Positions 27,007-36,877 are shown, counted from the first letter of the stretch. The stretch: 64,000 bases of DNA from Candidatus Rifleibacterium amylolyticum (GCA_009917695.1 JAACJG010000015.1:49268-113267), one strand, 5' to 3'. Numbers and translations are program-made. Notes: generated by a model from the sequence alone, not told the origin.

Positions 27007-28496
27007 GTCCGCAATTCTTCTGCGCTGCCTCAATCGTAATCTTTGGCGGAACCGGCGATCTGGCAAGCCGCAAGCTGATACCGGCTCTGTGCCGGCTGCA
27101 TGATGCCGGGCTACTGGCGCAGGATTTTCATGTTTTCGTAACCGGCCGGGCTGACATGAGCACTGAGGCATTTTTAGAACATCTGATGCAGCGTGAAGCG
27201 ATACTGTTCAAAAAGGATACCCGCTTTGCCAATGGCTTCAATGGTCTTAAAAACCGCATCAGATATCTGCGCGCCAATCCGGCGATGGCGAATGAAGCAG
27301 AAGACTTCAAGAACCGGCTGCTGGCGGCAGAACCCCAGGCGGCGCCGGCGCGTCTTTTTTATCTCGCGGTGCCACCGAACAGCATGCAAAGCTTTATCCG
27401 TCTGATAAAGCCGTTTTCAGAGGCAAATGACAACATTCACTGCCCTGAACGCATTCTGGTCGAAAAGCCTTTCGGGCAGAATCTCAAAACGGCAATAGAG
27501 CTTAACCAGAGCCTGCTCGCTGCTTTTGACGAACATCAGATACTGCGCATCGATCATTATCTCGGCAAAGAAGCCGTGCAGAACATTCTGTTCATGCGCT
27601 TTGCCAACACATTTTTCGAGCCGCTCTGGAACAACCGTTTCATCGACAACGTGCAGATCACGTTTTCCGAGAATATTGGAATCGGTGGCCGTGCCGGTTA
27701 TTTCGAGCAGTCGGGCATACTGCGCGATGTCGTGCAGAACCATCTGCTGCAGGTTCTCTGCATGGTCGCCATGGAGCCGCCACTGTCACATAAACCCGGC
27801 GACCTGCATCTTGAGAAGAATAAGGTTCTCAAGGCTCTGCGCCGATATCGCCCGGAAGAAGTGGCGACAGAAACGATCAGGGCGCAATATGCTGCCGGCG
27901 AAATCGAAAAAAAGCAGGTTCTCGGGTATCTCCAGGAGAACGGCGTGCAGCCGAATTCGCAAACCGAAACTTACGCGGCCTGCCGTGTTTTTGTCGACAA
28001 CTGGCGTTGGGGCGGTGTGCCGTTCTATCTGCAGGCCGGCAAACGGCTCGATCGCAACGTAACCGAGATAGTCGTCAGTTTCAAGCCGATCCCCCACTCT
28101 ATCTTCAAGGATTTTGGCGGAAAAATCGAGGCGAATCGTCTGCATATCAGAATTCAACCGAATGAAGGCATAATTCTCAAGGTCAATTCAAAGCCGCCCG
28201 GAATGCAGCTGCAGGTTTCCGATGTCGGGCTCAAATTCTCGTATGACAGCGAATTTGGCGATTACCGTCCTGACGCCTACGAACGTCTGCTGCTCGATGC
28301 ACTGAATGGTGATTCCGCCCTGTTTTTAAGTAACAGTGAAATTGAAGAATCATGGAAATTCATCGACCCGATCATCGAGGCATGGCAAAGCAGTCAGCAA
28401 CCGATACACACCTACAAGGCCGGCAGCATCGGCCCGGAAGAATCTGCCAGCCTGCTGGCCAGAAGCGGGCATCGCTGGCACAGACCGGTATTATGA
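27003..28496 (+). CDS. zwf: Glucose-6-phosphate 1-dehydrogenase
   Basis: 497 residues, normal length. The NADP-binding motif GGTGDLASRKLIPAL is at about 15-29 and the substrate-site motif RIDHYLGKE is near 182-190 with its catalytic region intact. It converts glucose-6-phosphate to 6-phosphogluconolactone and makes NADPH in the oxidative pentose phosphate pathway. It overlaps the small Cys-rich gene upstream and the lactonase gene downstream, each by four bases (ATGA), so all three form one translationally coupled operon. Confidence 0.95.
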   Translation: MSPQFFCAASIVIFGGTGDLASRKLIPALCRLHDAGLLAQDFHVFVTGRADMSTEAFLEHLMQREAILFKKDTRFANGFNGLKNRIRYLRANPAMANEAEDFKNRLLAAEPQAAPARLFYLAVPPNSMQSFIRLIKPFSEANDNIHCPERILVEKPFGQNLKTAIELNQSLLAAFDEHQILRIDHYLGKEAVQNILFMRFANTFFEPLWNNRFIDNVQITFSENIGIGGRAGYFEQSGILRDVVQNHLLQVLCMVAMEPPLSHKPGDLHLEKNKVLKALRRYRPEEVATETIRAQYAAGEIEKKQVLGYLQENGVQPNSQTETYAACRVFVDNWRWGGVPFYLQAGKRLDRNVTEIVVSFKPIPHSIFKDFGGKIEANRLHIRIQPNEGIILKVNSKPPGMQLQVSDVGLKFSYDSEFGDYRPDAYERLLLDALNGDSALFLSNSEIEESWKFIDPIIEAWQSSQQPIHTYKAGSIGPEESASLLARSGHRWHRPVL

Positions 28497-29248
28497 AGCA
28501 GGCATTCTGCATTGACGCAGAGGTGACTGTCAACGATTCGCCGGAAGGTTTTGCCGGGCAGGCCGCTGATGCGGTTTTGGCGTCGATATGGCGCGCACCC
28601 GGGCCGTTAAGATTGATAAGCCTGAGCGGAGGTAATACGCCGTTTCCAGTTTATCGGCTGCTGCCGGCAAAACTTGCAAAAGCTGGACTGGCAGAAAACT
28701 GTTACTGGCTGCAGACCGACGAAAGACTGGTGGCAGCCGATGACGAGCGCAGCAATCAGAAAGCGATCCGGGCCAGCCTTTTTGCAGACGGGCTGTTGCC
28801 AGAGTCACACTTTTACCCGGTGCCTTCTAGCAGGCAGGCAGCAGCTGAGAATCGGGTTGCCGATGCCTATCAGAAACAGCTGCTGGGGCTGCCGGAGCAA
28901 CTGCGCCCGCCGGCACCGCTGGATTTAATAATACTGGGCATCGGCAACGACGGGCATACGGCGTCGCTTTTTCCAAAAACAGACTGGCAAAAAGAGTCTA
29001 TGCATGACTTTGCGGTATTCGAGCCGGCAAGTCAGCCAGAAGCGCGCATCAGTATGACTTATCAGCGAATTCTGCAGGCACGCGAAGTGCTTTTTCTGGT
29101 CAGTGGCGGCGCCAAGCAGCCCGTTGTCGATGAGATATTCTTCAACCGGGAATGTGAATACCCGGCGGCGGTAATTGCCCGACAACGCCCAACCCGCTGG
29201 GTTCTCGACGCCAGCGCGATTTCGCCGCACCTGCGAATGCTTTTGTAG
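28493..29248 (+). CDS. pgl: 6-phosphogluconolactonase
   Basis: 251 residues from the ATG at 28493 overlapping the zwf stop (ATGA). A longer in-frame opening at 28352 lies inside zwf and is unlikely. The DevB/Pgl pattern is visible: LISLSGGNTPFPVYRLL near 45, YWLQTDERLVAADDERSN near 77 and LDLIILGIGNDGHTASLFP near 145 with the conserved His. It hydrolyses the lactone made by the preceding enzyme. No 6-phosphogluconate dehydrogenase (gnd) is adjacent. Confidence 0.92.
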   Translation: MKQAFCIDAEVTVNDSPEGFAGQAADAVLASIWRAPGPLRLISLSGGNTPFPVYRLLPAKLAKAGLAENCYWLQTDERLVAADDERSNQKAIRASLFADGLLPESHFYPVPSSRQAAAENRVADAYQKQLLGLPEQLRPPAPLDLIILGIGNDGHTASLFPKTDWQKESMHDFAVFEPASQPEARISMTYQRILQAREVLFLVSGGAKQPVVDEIFFNRECEYPAAVIARQRPTRWVLDASAISPHLRMLL

Positions 29249-29364
29249 AGTGCGGTCTGGCAGTCTTAAAACAAATTAAGATCAGACTGCAGAGCGTGTA
29301 TGAGTGTGGTATATTGGTGGCGAAATTCTGATCATCTGCATATAGAAAAACCGGAGGACTTGTA

Positions 29365-30024
29365 ATGATCAAAGCGACCTGGCTCGGGCATTCAGCCGTT
29401 AAAATCGAGGGATCAAAGACCATTTTCATCGACCCGTTCATCAAGGGCAACCCTGCGAGTTCATGCACTCTTGACGATATCAAGAAGGCTGACATGGTGT
29501 TTGTCACGCATTATCACGGCGACCACGTCGGCGATGCCTTTTTTATCTGCCAGAAAACCGGCGCAACGCTGGTGGCGATTCACGAAATTGCTGTTGAAGC
29601 CGCAGAGCTTGGCATAAAAACAGAAGGAATGAATATTGGCGGAACAGTTGAGGTTGAAGGCGTCAAGTTCAATATGGTATCGGCGCTGCATTCTGCCGAA
29701 AAAGGCACTCCGGCCGGAGTCGTCATCGAGATCGACGGACACCGGATTTATCATGCCGGCGACACTGGTCTGACCTACGATATGAAGCTTGTTGGTGAAT
29801 TTTTCAAGCCGGAACTCAGCTTTCTGCCAATCGGCGACCGCTATACCATGGGCATAGCGTCTGCCGCCAAAGCCGTTGAGTTTGTGCAGACGAAGCGCGT
29901 TGTGCCGATTCACTACAACACTTTTGACCTGATACACAATGACCCGCAATCTTTTAAAAAGATGGTCGGCAATCTTGCTGAAGTCATAGTGCTGAAACCA
30001 GGCGAGCATTACGAACTGAATTGA
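29365..30024 (+). CDS. UPF0173-type metallo-beta-lactamase-fold hydrolase
   Basis: 219 residues. The metal site THYHGDHVGDA places His49, His51, Asp53 and His54. Further motifs are HAGDTGLTYDM near 135 and VVPIHYNTFDL near 185. Length and motifs fit the UPF0173/UlaG-like group, whose substrates are mostly unknown. A GGAGG ribosome site lies 7 bases before the ATG. The possible -10 box TATATT at 29310-29315 has no good -35. The transporter gene follows after 7 bases, so the two are probably co-transcribed. Confidence 0.88.
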   Translation: MIKATWLGHSAVKIEGSKTIFIDPFIKGNPASSCTLDDIKKADMVFVTHYHGDHVGDAFFICQKTGATLVAIHEIAVEAAELGIKTEGMNIGGTVEVEGVKFNMVSALHSAEKGTPAGVVIEIDGHRIYHAGDTGLTYDMKLVGEFFKPELSFLPIGDRYTMGIASAAKAVEFVQTKRVVPIHYNTFDLIHNDPQSFKKMVGNLAEVIVLKPGEHYELN

Positions 30025-30031
30025 CAGCAAT

Positions 30032-31456
30032 ATGAGCGAAGCAGCAGCACGATTCAAGGTTCCGCATACTCTCGTAATCATCTTTTCGCTGATAATTCTG
30101 GCATCTGCTGTCACTTACCTGGTTCCCGGCGGCAAATACAACCGCATCGAAAAACAGGTGCAGATGGGCGAATCGATGAGCACGCGCGAAGTGGTTGATC
30201 CCGATTCGTTCAAGGAAGTTCCGGCGATACCGCAGAATCCATGGATGATGCTCAATGCCATCATGAAGAGCATGCGTCATCATTCGGCTGTCGATATCAT
30301 TTTCTTCATACTGCTCATCGGCGGTGCCTTTGGCATAGTTACCGAAACCAAAGCGGTCGAAGCTTCGCTTTCAGGCCTGGTCAAGGCACTTGGCAATAAC
30401 GACAAGATGGTCATTCCGGTGGTCATGTTCGTTTTCTCGCTTGGTGGTGCCACTTTTGGCATGTGCGAAGAGACGATTCCGTTCGTGGCCATGGCGGTTC
30501 CGCTGGCGCTCAAGCTCGGCTACGATTCGATAACCGGCGTCGCCATGGTCTACCTTGGCGCAATGATCGGCTTTGCCACCGCTTTTCTCAACCCTTTCAC
30601 CGTCGGCATAGCGCAGGGAATTGCCGAGATCAGGCCTTTTTCGGGTCTTGGCTGCAGACTTGCGCTCTGGCTCGCATTCACAACAGTAACTATCGCATGG
30701 GTGATGCGTTACGCTGCGCGAATAAAGGCCAATCCAGTGCTCAGCCCGGTTTTTGACCTCGATGAACCGCGGCGTCACGCGGTCAGCGAGGCGGCTCAGA
30801 GTGAAAAGCTCACCAGGTCGCGCATGGCGGTTCTCACCATAATTGCCGTCGGCTTCGGCATTATCATCTATGGTGCGATAAAGCTCGGCTGGTATATCGA
30901 CGAGATGGCTTCGATGTTTCTGGCGATCGGCCTGTTGTCTGGTCTGGTGGTGCGCATGGCGCCAAGCATGATTGCCTCTTCTTTCGTGAAGGGTTGCAGC
31001 GAGATCTGCGGCGCCGCCATCATGGTCGGCTTCGCGCGTGCGGTGCTGGTGATACTCGAAGACGGCGGCATCATGGATACTATTCTGTTCAAGGTTTCGG
31101 GTCTGGTCGGCAATTTTTCGCCGATGATTTCGGTGCAGGTGATGTATGTGTTTCAGACGCTGACCAACTTTTTCGTGCCTTCCGGTTCTGGTCAGGCCGC
31201 GCTGACCATGCCGATCATGGCGCCCCTGTCAGATCTTCTCGGCATTACCCGCCAGACGGCTGTGCTGGCATACCAGTTCGGCGACGGTTTTACCAACGTC
31301 ATCATACCGACTTCAGCCGTTACCATAGCCGCGCTGGGAATGGGCGGCGTGCCATGGGAGCGCTGGGCCAGATGGGTGCTGCCCCTGATCGTGCTGCATT
31401 TCGCTCTTGGCGCGATCGCCCTGATGGGCGCAGTACTGGTTGGCTGGGCCGGCTGA
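30032..31456 (+). CDS. YfcC/DcuC-family membrane transporter
   Basis: 474 residues with about 12 membrane helices. The N-terminus FKVPHTLVIIFSLIILASAVTYLVPGGKY is characteristic of the YfcC family (C4-dicarboxylate/arginine-ornithine-like carriers). The C-terminal part contains FVPSGSGQAALTMPIMAPLSDLLGITRQTAVLAYQFGDGFTN, the family's conserved pore region. The substrate cannot be read from the sequence. Amino acids such as arginine or ornithine are attractive because the window has an ornithine degradation cluster, but that cluster is 25 kb away. Confidence 0.85.
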   Translation: MSEAAARFKVPHTLVIIFSLIILASAVTYLVPGGKYNRIEKQVQMGESMSTREVVDPDSFKEVPAIPQNPWMMLNAIMKSMRHHSAVDIIFFILLIGGAFGIVTETKAVEASLSGLVKALGNNDKMVIPVVMFVFSLGGATFGMCEETIPFVAMAVPLALKLGYDSITGVAMVYLGAMIGFATAFLNPFTVGIAQGIAEIRPFSGLGCRLALWLAFTTVTIAWVMRYAARIKANPVLSPVFDLDEPRRHAVSEAAQSEKLTRSRMAVLTIIAVGFGIIIYGAIKLGWYIDEMASMFLAIGLLSGLVVRMAPSMIASSFVKGCSEICGAAIMVGFARAVLVILEDGGIMDTILFKVSGLVGNFSPMISVQVMYVFQTLTNFFVPSGSGQAALTMPIMAPLSDLLGITRQTAVLAYQFGDGFTNVIIPTSAVTIAALGMGGVPWERWARWVLPLIVLHFALGAIALMGAVLVGWAG

Positions 31457-31747
31457 AAAGCGGTGCAAAGCTCTCTTATTCGATTCGCTTTGCCAAAGAA
31501 CACTAAAAAACTTCTCATCTTAATAGCTTTAAGCCATATGAATGAGCTATTGATAGTTGCAATTTCATCATGATTAATGTAGGTTATTGCAACGCACCTG
31601 CTACATTTCCATAAATGTTGCCAGGGGAAGTATTAAATAAAAATAATACTCAGCTTAACATCAAATATAGACCGTAAATAATAAATAAAAGCAGTGAGTT
31701 TGACAGTGTCAAAAGATCACTGGCCAATAAATTTCCGGGAGAAATCG

Positions 31748-32695
31748 ATGAATGACAAAAACAAGATTTTAGAATCTCAGATTAAAGCAGGAAGGCTTGA
31801 AGAAGCGGCAAGTTTTCCCAAAGTCGTTCTACTGGACACTGTCAGCGCATGTAATCTCAAGTGCTCAATGTGCGTGCATAAAAATATGACGAGAAAACAG
31901 GGCATAATGAAATGGGAATTGTTAACAAAAATTCTTGATGAAATTGCTGCCACCAATAAAGATACCAGGATCTGGATGGTGTTTTTTGGCGATCCTTTTG
32001 TCATAAAAAATTCCAAACCATCTATCTTTGACATGATCAAATATGCCAAATCAGTCGGTTTAACCGATGTCGTACTTAATTCGAATGGCTGCCTCATGGA
32101 TGAGACTGCCTCTAAAAAACTCATCGAGTCCGGGCTCGACAGCATTTACTTCGGAGTCGATGCTGCTACCCCGGAGACATATGCCAAACTCCGGGTTGGA
32201 GGAACCTACTCCGAGACAGTCAACAACATTTTAACTCTTGTAAAGATGATAAAAGAGCAATCGCTGAACCACCCCAAAGTGTTTGTTCAGTTCGTTGAGA
32301 TGGATGAAAACAGTGCAGAAAAAGAAGCATTTATTGAATTTTGGAACAGCCATGGAGTTACCGTCAAAATAAGACCAAAAGTCAGCTGGGCTGGCAGTAT
32401 AGAAGCTCCAAATCTGGTATTAGGCAACCAGGACCGATGGCCTTGTCACTGGCTCATGCAAACCATGGCCATTGCTGACGATGGCAGAGTAGTTCTGTGC
32501 CCAGTCGATCTGAACGCCAGCGTTGTAGTGGGTGATGCTACAAAAAACACCCTTGCAGAAATCTGGCACCAGCAGCTCAAGGAATTGAGAACCCTGCATC
32601 TCACCGGACGTTACTCAGAGCTTCCGCCAATGTGTCGAGACTGTAGAGACTGGCAATCGGCACGTTCTGACTATCACAATATGGATAATAAATAG
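31748..32695 (+). CDS. Radical SAM/SPASM protein, first gene of the glycan/metabolite locus
   Basis: 315 residues from the ATG at 31748, with GGGAGAAA 5-12 bases upstream; a GTG at 31694 in frame is possible. The 4Fe-4S/SAM motif CNLKCSMC has Cys at 35, 39 and 42. FGVDAATPETYAKLR is typical of the MoaA/SPASM group. A C-terminal SPASM-like Cys set is visible (CHW...CPVD...MCRDC). It should generate a 5'-deoxyadenosyl radical; the substrate is unknown. The asparagine synthase GTG start overlaps its stop by one base, so the two act together or at least are co-made. Confidence 0.85.
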   Translation: MNDKNKILESQIKAGRLEEAASFPKVVLLDTVSACNLKCSMCVHKNMTRKQGIMKWELLTKILDEIAATNKDTRIWMVFFGDPFVIKNSKPSIFDMIKYAKSVGLTDVVLNSNGCLMDETASKKLIESGLDSIYFGVDAATPETYAKLRVGGTYSETVNNILTLVKMIKEQSLNHPKVFVQFVEMDENSAEKEAFIEFWNSHGVTVKIRPKVSWAGSIEAPNLVLGNQDRWPCHWLMQTMAIADDGRVVLCPVDLNASVVVGDATKNTLAEIWHQQLKELRTLHLTGRYSELPPMCRDCRDWQSARSDYHNMDNK

Positions 32696-34548
32696 TGTGC
32701 GGAATTTGCGGATTTACCGGAGAAGCTGATCTTAAAACTCTGGAAAAAATGGCTGGCACCATTTTTCACAGGGGGCCAGATGATTCCGGTTATTATATAG
32801 ACGACTCCATAAACATGGGGATGCGACGTTTAAGCATCCTTGATATTTCAACGGGAAAACAGCCGATCCATAACGAGAGTAAAACACTCTGGACAGTTTT
32901 CAATGGAGAAATCTATAACTTTGCCGAGCTCAGAACCGATCTTGAAAATCGAGGTCACAGGTTCTATACGAACCACTCTGACACAGAGCTCATAGTTCAT
33001 CTGTTCGAAGAATATGGCGAAGATTTCCCGAATTACATAAATGGAATGTTCGCCATTGCATTATGGGACAAGCATAACGAAAAACTGTATCTGATACGAG
33101 ACAGAATGGGTGTAAAACCTCTTTTTTACAGTATATGTTCATCGAACATCCTTTTCGGGTCAGAAATCAAGACTATTCTATCGCACCCTTCATACAGAAA
33201 ATCACCAAATTTTGAAGGCTTATATCACTATTTTTCATTCAAAAATGTTCCTGCCCCTCTCACTGCATTTGATGGCATCTTTCAGTTACTCCCGGGGGAA
33301 ATGGGGATTTTCTCGAAAGGTAATCTGAGAAAAAAGAAATGGTGGACAATCAGATTTACAGAAGACCCGGCGATAGATGAAAATGCAGCAAAAGAGAAAA
33401 TTCTGAGCATTCTCGATGATGCAACCCGTGCACGCATGATATGTGACGTGCCATTTGGCGCATACCTCAGTGGCGGGGTTGATTCGAGTGCAATTGTTGC
33501 ACTCATGACAAGATATTCTGATCAGCCAGTGAAAACGTTTTCGCTCGGCTACGAAGATGAGCTTGCGAACAAGGAAGCGGATTTATATTACGCTCGTAAA
33601 GTATCTGAAGCCTATAAAACTGAGCATTACGAATACATAATGTCGTGCCAGGAACTCAAAGATGAAATCGAGAATGTTATAAAGTCTTTTGATCAGCCGT
33701 TTTCCGGAACAATATCAACATTTTTCCTTACCAGGCTTATGAGCCGCCACATTAAAGTCGCCTTATCCGGCGATGGAGCAGACGAGCTGTTCGGCAGCTA
33801 TCTTTCGCACAGAACTGCTCGCCCGATAAGCCTCTATTCTGAACTGCTTGCCGCCGGCAAAGAGCCGGCTGCTCATATTGACAGCCTTTCGCCATGCACT
33901 GTCGAATTCCTGCGCGACCTGCATGAACGGTCTGGTGGTGACGAGTCTCGCTGGCGCTACCTGTTGTATCAGTTCGGCGACGAAGAAAAACAGAAAATTC
34001 TTTCACCTGATTTTATTCAGCATATAGAGTCGCAATGTACTTTGAACCTTGTCCAACAATCTTTTGCACAGTTATCGGCAAAAGACCCACTGAACAGAAT
34101 TCTTGAAATGGAATGGAACACACAGCTGCCAGACCAGGTTCTGGCATTTGTAGACTTCCTGTCTATGGCTCATTCTGTTGAGGTGAGATCGCCCTTTCTC
34201 GATTATCGACTGGTTGAATACGCTGCAACTATTCCTGGAACCATGAAAATCAGAAATGGCACAGTGAAAGATATATTAAAAAAAGCATTGCATCCCTTAC
34301 TTCCCGAAGGCATAACTTCCAGATCGAAAGAGGGTTTTGTATTGCCCGTATTTGTCTGGATGATCGACAAGCTGAAGGATTTTACCTTTGATTATTTATC
34401 TCCTGAAAGATTGTCCAGTCATGCGATGTTGAATAAACATGCGGTAAACGGCTTGTTGAACGACTATTATTCCGGCAACAGAAGCCTTGCCGGCAGAATA
34501 TGGAATTTATTGATGTTTCAGATCTGGTGGGAAAAGTATCTTTCCTGA
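32695..34548 (+). CDS. asnB: Asparagine synthase (glutamine-hydrolysing) family amidotransferase
   Basis: 617 residues. The GTG start at 32695 shares a base with the upstream TAG, followed directly by Cys2, the N-terminal glutaminase nucleophile (MCGICGF). The glutaminase motif FHRGPDDSG and the ATP pyrophosphatase motif YLSGGVDSSAIV (near 258-269) are intact. In glycan loci such enzymes often amidate uronic acids rather than make free asparagine. Its neighbours here (radical SAM, GNAT, WbqC, sugar dehydratase) favour that reading, which is inference. The length is usual for the family. Confidence 0.9.
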   Translation: MCGICGFTGEADLKTLEKMAGTIFHRGPDDSGYYIDDSINMGMRRLSILDISTGKQPIHNESKTLWTVFNGEIYNFAELRTDLENRGHRFYTNHSDTELIVHLFEEYGEDFPNYINGMFAIALWDKHNEKLYLIRDRMGVKPLFYSICSSNILFGSEIKTILSHPSYRKSPNFEGLYHYFSFKNVPAPLTAFDGIFQLLPGEMGIFSKGNLRKKKWWTIRFTEDPAIDENAAKEKILSILDDATRARMICDVPFGAYLSGGVDSSAIVALMTRYSDQPVKTFSLGYEDELANKEADLYYARKVSEAYKTEHYEYIMSCQELKDEIENVIKSFDQPFSGTISTFFLTRLMSRHIKVALSGDGADELFGSYLSHRTARPISLYSELLAAGKEPAAHIDSLSPCTVEFLRDLHERSGGDESRWRYLLYQFGDEEKQKILSPDFIQHIESQCTLNLVQQSFAQLSAKDPLNRILEMEWNTQLPDQVLAFVDFLSMAHSVEVRSPFLDYRLVEYAATIPGTMKIRNGTVKDILKKALHPLLPEGITSRSKEGFVLPVFVWMIDKLKDFTFDYLSPERLSSHAMLNKHAVNGLLNDYYSGNRSLAGRIWNLLMFQIWWEKYLS

Positions 34549-34583
34549 ACCAGAGAGAAGTATTGTTGAATCAGGGGGCAGCT

Positions 34584-35096
34584 ATGTATAATGGCAGAAA
34601 CATAAGGTTAAGACCATTTGAAAAAGCAGATCAAAAGCAATACAGAGAATGGGTAAACAACTCTGATATTGCCTCTCTGGTCGACAGGATTTTACCTGTA
34701 TCCGAGTATGAGCATGACAAGTGGTATTCTTCGATCATGGACAGGCAGAATTGTGTATTTTTTGCCATTGAAACCATTGAATCGGCAAAATTTATCGGAG
34801 CAATCTGGCTGTGGGACATTGATTTCCGCCACCGCAAGGCTGAGGTAAGAGTTCTGATCGGAGAATCCTCCTCTGTCAACAAAGGTCTCGGAACAGAGGC
34901 CATTACCTTGATACAGTCTTTTGCATTTGAAAAAGTGAACCTTCACAAGCTTTTTGCCTATGTCCTGTCAAAAAACCAGCGGGCTGTCAGGGCTTTTGAA
35001 AAAGCAGGTTTTGAGACTGAGGCTGAGCTGAAGGAAGACAGATTCGTCAACGGTGTATACGAAGATGTGGCTATTCTGGCTTGCATTAAACGCTGA
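34584..35096 (+). CDS. GNAT-family N-acetyltransferase
   Basis: 170 residues from the ATG at 34584, which has GGGGG 5-10 bases upstream; an in-frame ATG at 34500 lies inside asnB. The fold is recognisable from IRLRPFEKADQKQYREWVNN at the start, the acetyl-CoA loop region GESSSVNKGLGTEAI near 95-108 and LHKLFAYVLSKNQRAVRAFEKAGFETEA. This is the RimJ/PseH-like subgroup, so acetylation of an amino sugar is plausible in this locus. A TATAAT at 35114-35119 shortly downstream may restart transcription for the next gene. Confidence 0.88.
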   Translation: MYNGRNIRLRPFEKADQKQYREWVNNSDIASLVDRILPVSEYEHDKWYSSIMDRQNCVFFAIETIESAKFIGAIWLWDIDFRHRKAEVRVLIGESSSVNKGLGTEAITLIQSFAFEKVNLHKLFAYVLSKNQRAVRAFEKAGFETEAELKEDRFVNGVYEDVAILACIKR

Positions 35097-35141
35097 GATA
35101 AGGCTCAAATGGATATAATCCCGAAAGGATAAAAGTTTGAA

Positions 35142-36170
35142 ATGAATAAAAACAGCATAGAACATACCCAGGAAAAATATGATATCAGGCCCGAAGCCTT
35201 GGAATTTCCAATGATGAGCGTGATATCCTTCGTTTATGTATGCAATGCAAAATGCCCCAACTGCCCGTATACAAACTCTGACATCAGATCTACATACAAC
35301 GACAGATTGTATATGAATGAAGACACCTTCAAGCTGATCGCTGATCAGAGTGGCCCATACGGCGCCTGGATAAGGATGTCCGGCGGCGGCGAGCCGATGC
35401 TGCATCCAAAGGCAGTTGAGCTTATGGAGTATGCCAAGAGTGTCGGCGCTAAAATCGGTCTGATCACCAATGGTTCAATGTTTAACGATGACAATATCCA
35501 TCGACTTCTGGAAGCAGAAATAGATATGATCGAGATCAGTGTCGATGCCTGCGATGAGCAGACTTATTCACAGGTCAGAACAGGGTTGAACTGGGATAAG
35601 CTGGTCAAAAATGTTAAAAGAGTAGTTGAGATAAGAAACAAGCTGGGCGGCAAAACCAAAGTAATTGCCAGTGGAGTCAACCAGACGGGAGTTGATATCG
35701 ACGCTGTTGCAAAATACTGGGAACCAATCGTCGATAATTTTCAGAAAAGAAAGTATCTGACCTGGGGAATAAATGATCCGGCAAAATCAGCAGATCCAGA
35801 GCCTTATCTGCCACCCGAAGAAATGATTCCCTGCCCGTTCATATTCGAACGACTCAATATTGATTCGCGCGGAAAAGTCATGGTTTGCGGGTTCGATATT
35901 GCCGCGACCACCGACATGGGCAATATCCATGAAAAAAGCATCAAAGAAATCTGGCATGGTGAAGGTTTTGAGTATTACCGACGACTTCATCTCGAGCGAA
36001 AAGCCAGTCAGATCGAGCTCTGCAAACATTGCCCGGACTGGAAATACCGGTCATGGAAGCATAATTACTGGAAAGTCGTTGCCAATGCAGAAAAGAAGCG
36101 CAAGGACGTTCTCGGCTTTCATGACAACGAAGGCTGCATAGCTGACAATAATGAAGGCAACGGCAAATGA
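35142..36170 (+). CDS. Radical SAM/SPASM protein, second in the locus
   Basis: 342 residues. The radical SAM motif CNAKCPNC has Cys34, Cys38 and Cys41. GGGEPMLHPK near 86 is the SAM-contacting GGE motif. A C-terminal SPASM set is visible: CPFIFERLNIDSRGKVMVCGFD and CKHCPDW. It resembles the first radical SAM protein of the locus in architecture but is divergent in sequence. The substrate is unknown. The ATG is preceded by a possible TATAAT and an AAAGGAT ribosome site. The WbqC gene overlaps its stop by four bases. Confidence 0.87.
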   Translation: MNKNSIEHTQEKYDIRPEALEFPMMSVISFVYVCNAKCPNCPYTNSDIRSTYNDRLYMNEDTFKLIADQSGPYGAWIRMSGGGEPMLHPKAVELMEYAKSVGAKIGLITNGSMFNDDNIHRLLEAEIDMIEISVDACDEQTYSQVRTGLNWDKLVKNVKRVVEIRNKLGGKTKVIASGVNQTGVDIDAVAKYWEPIVDNFQKRKYLTWGINDPAKSADPEPYLPPEEMIPCPFIFERLNIDSRGKVMVCGFDIAATTDMGNIHEKSIKEIWHGEGFEYYRRLHLERKASQIELCKHCPDWKYRSWKHNYWKVVANAEKKRKDVLGFHDNEGCIADNNEGNGK

Positions 36171-36877
36171 TGATCGGCATCCTGCAGCCGGGTTATCTTC
36201 CCTGGCTGGGCTTTTTTGAACAGATCAACCGAAGCGATGCTTTCGTTCTCTACGATGACGTGCAATATGATAAGCACAGCTGGCGCAATCGAAACCGCAT
36301 CAAGGGAAGCAACGGGATTCAATGGTTGACTGTGCCTGTGCACGTAAAATTTGAAGAGCACCCTGCAATTAGTGACGTGCGCATCGACAACAGTACAAAC
36401 TGGAAACGAAAGCACCTTGCCGCAATCAGACAGAGTTACTCCAAAGCCCCATTTTTCAAGGATTACATAGGGATATTCGAGGACGCATACCAGCGCGAAT
36501 GGGAATTGCTGGTAGATCTCGACCTGTATTTTATTGAAAAAATGCTTGATTGCCTTGTTCTTTCTCACAAAAAGCTTGTCCGCTCTTCCCAGATTGCAGT
36601 AGAGAATGGAGATCGCATACAAAGGCTCATTAACATCTGCCACGCGATGGGAGCCGATGAATTTTACGAAGGAGCGGCGGGAAAAAATTACATCGATGAT
36701 GATAATTTTGCCAGAGCAGGTATCAGAGTCATTTATCAGGACTATCAGCATCCCCAATACAGTCAGCTTTACGGAGATTTCGTGCCATACCTTTCAATTG
36801 TAGATTTGCTTTTTAATCACGGAAGTGATAGCTTGAAAATCCTTACCCAGACATATGAACAGAGGTTTAAAGTATGA
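36167..36877 (+). CDS. WbqC-family protein
   Basis: 236 residues. It begins MMIGILQPGYLPWLGFFEQINRSDAFVLYDDVQYDKHSWRNRNRIK, which is the WbqC-family signature, and continues TVPVHVKFEEHPAISDVRIDN. WbqC-like proteins occur in O-antigen and glycopeptide loci and are thought to act in amino-sugar acylation or amide chemistry, without firm biochemistry. It overlaps the radical SAM gene by four bases and the dehydratase gene by four bases, so the three are translationally coupled. Confidence 0.85.
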   Translation: MMIGILQPGYLPWLGFFEQINRSDAFVLYDDVQYDKHSWRNRNRIKGSNGIQWLTVPVHVKFEEHPAISDVRIDNSTNWKRKHLAAIRQSYSKAPFFKDYIGIFEDAYQREWELLVDLDLYFIEKMLDCLVLSHKKLVRSSQIAVENGDRIQRLINICHAMGADEFYEGAAGKNYIDDDNFARAGIRVIYQDYQHPQYSQLYGDFVPYLSIVDLLFNHGSDSLKILTQTYEQRFKV

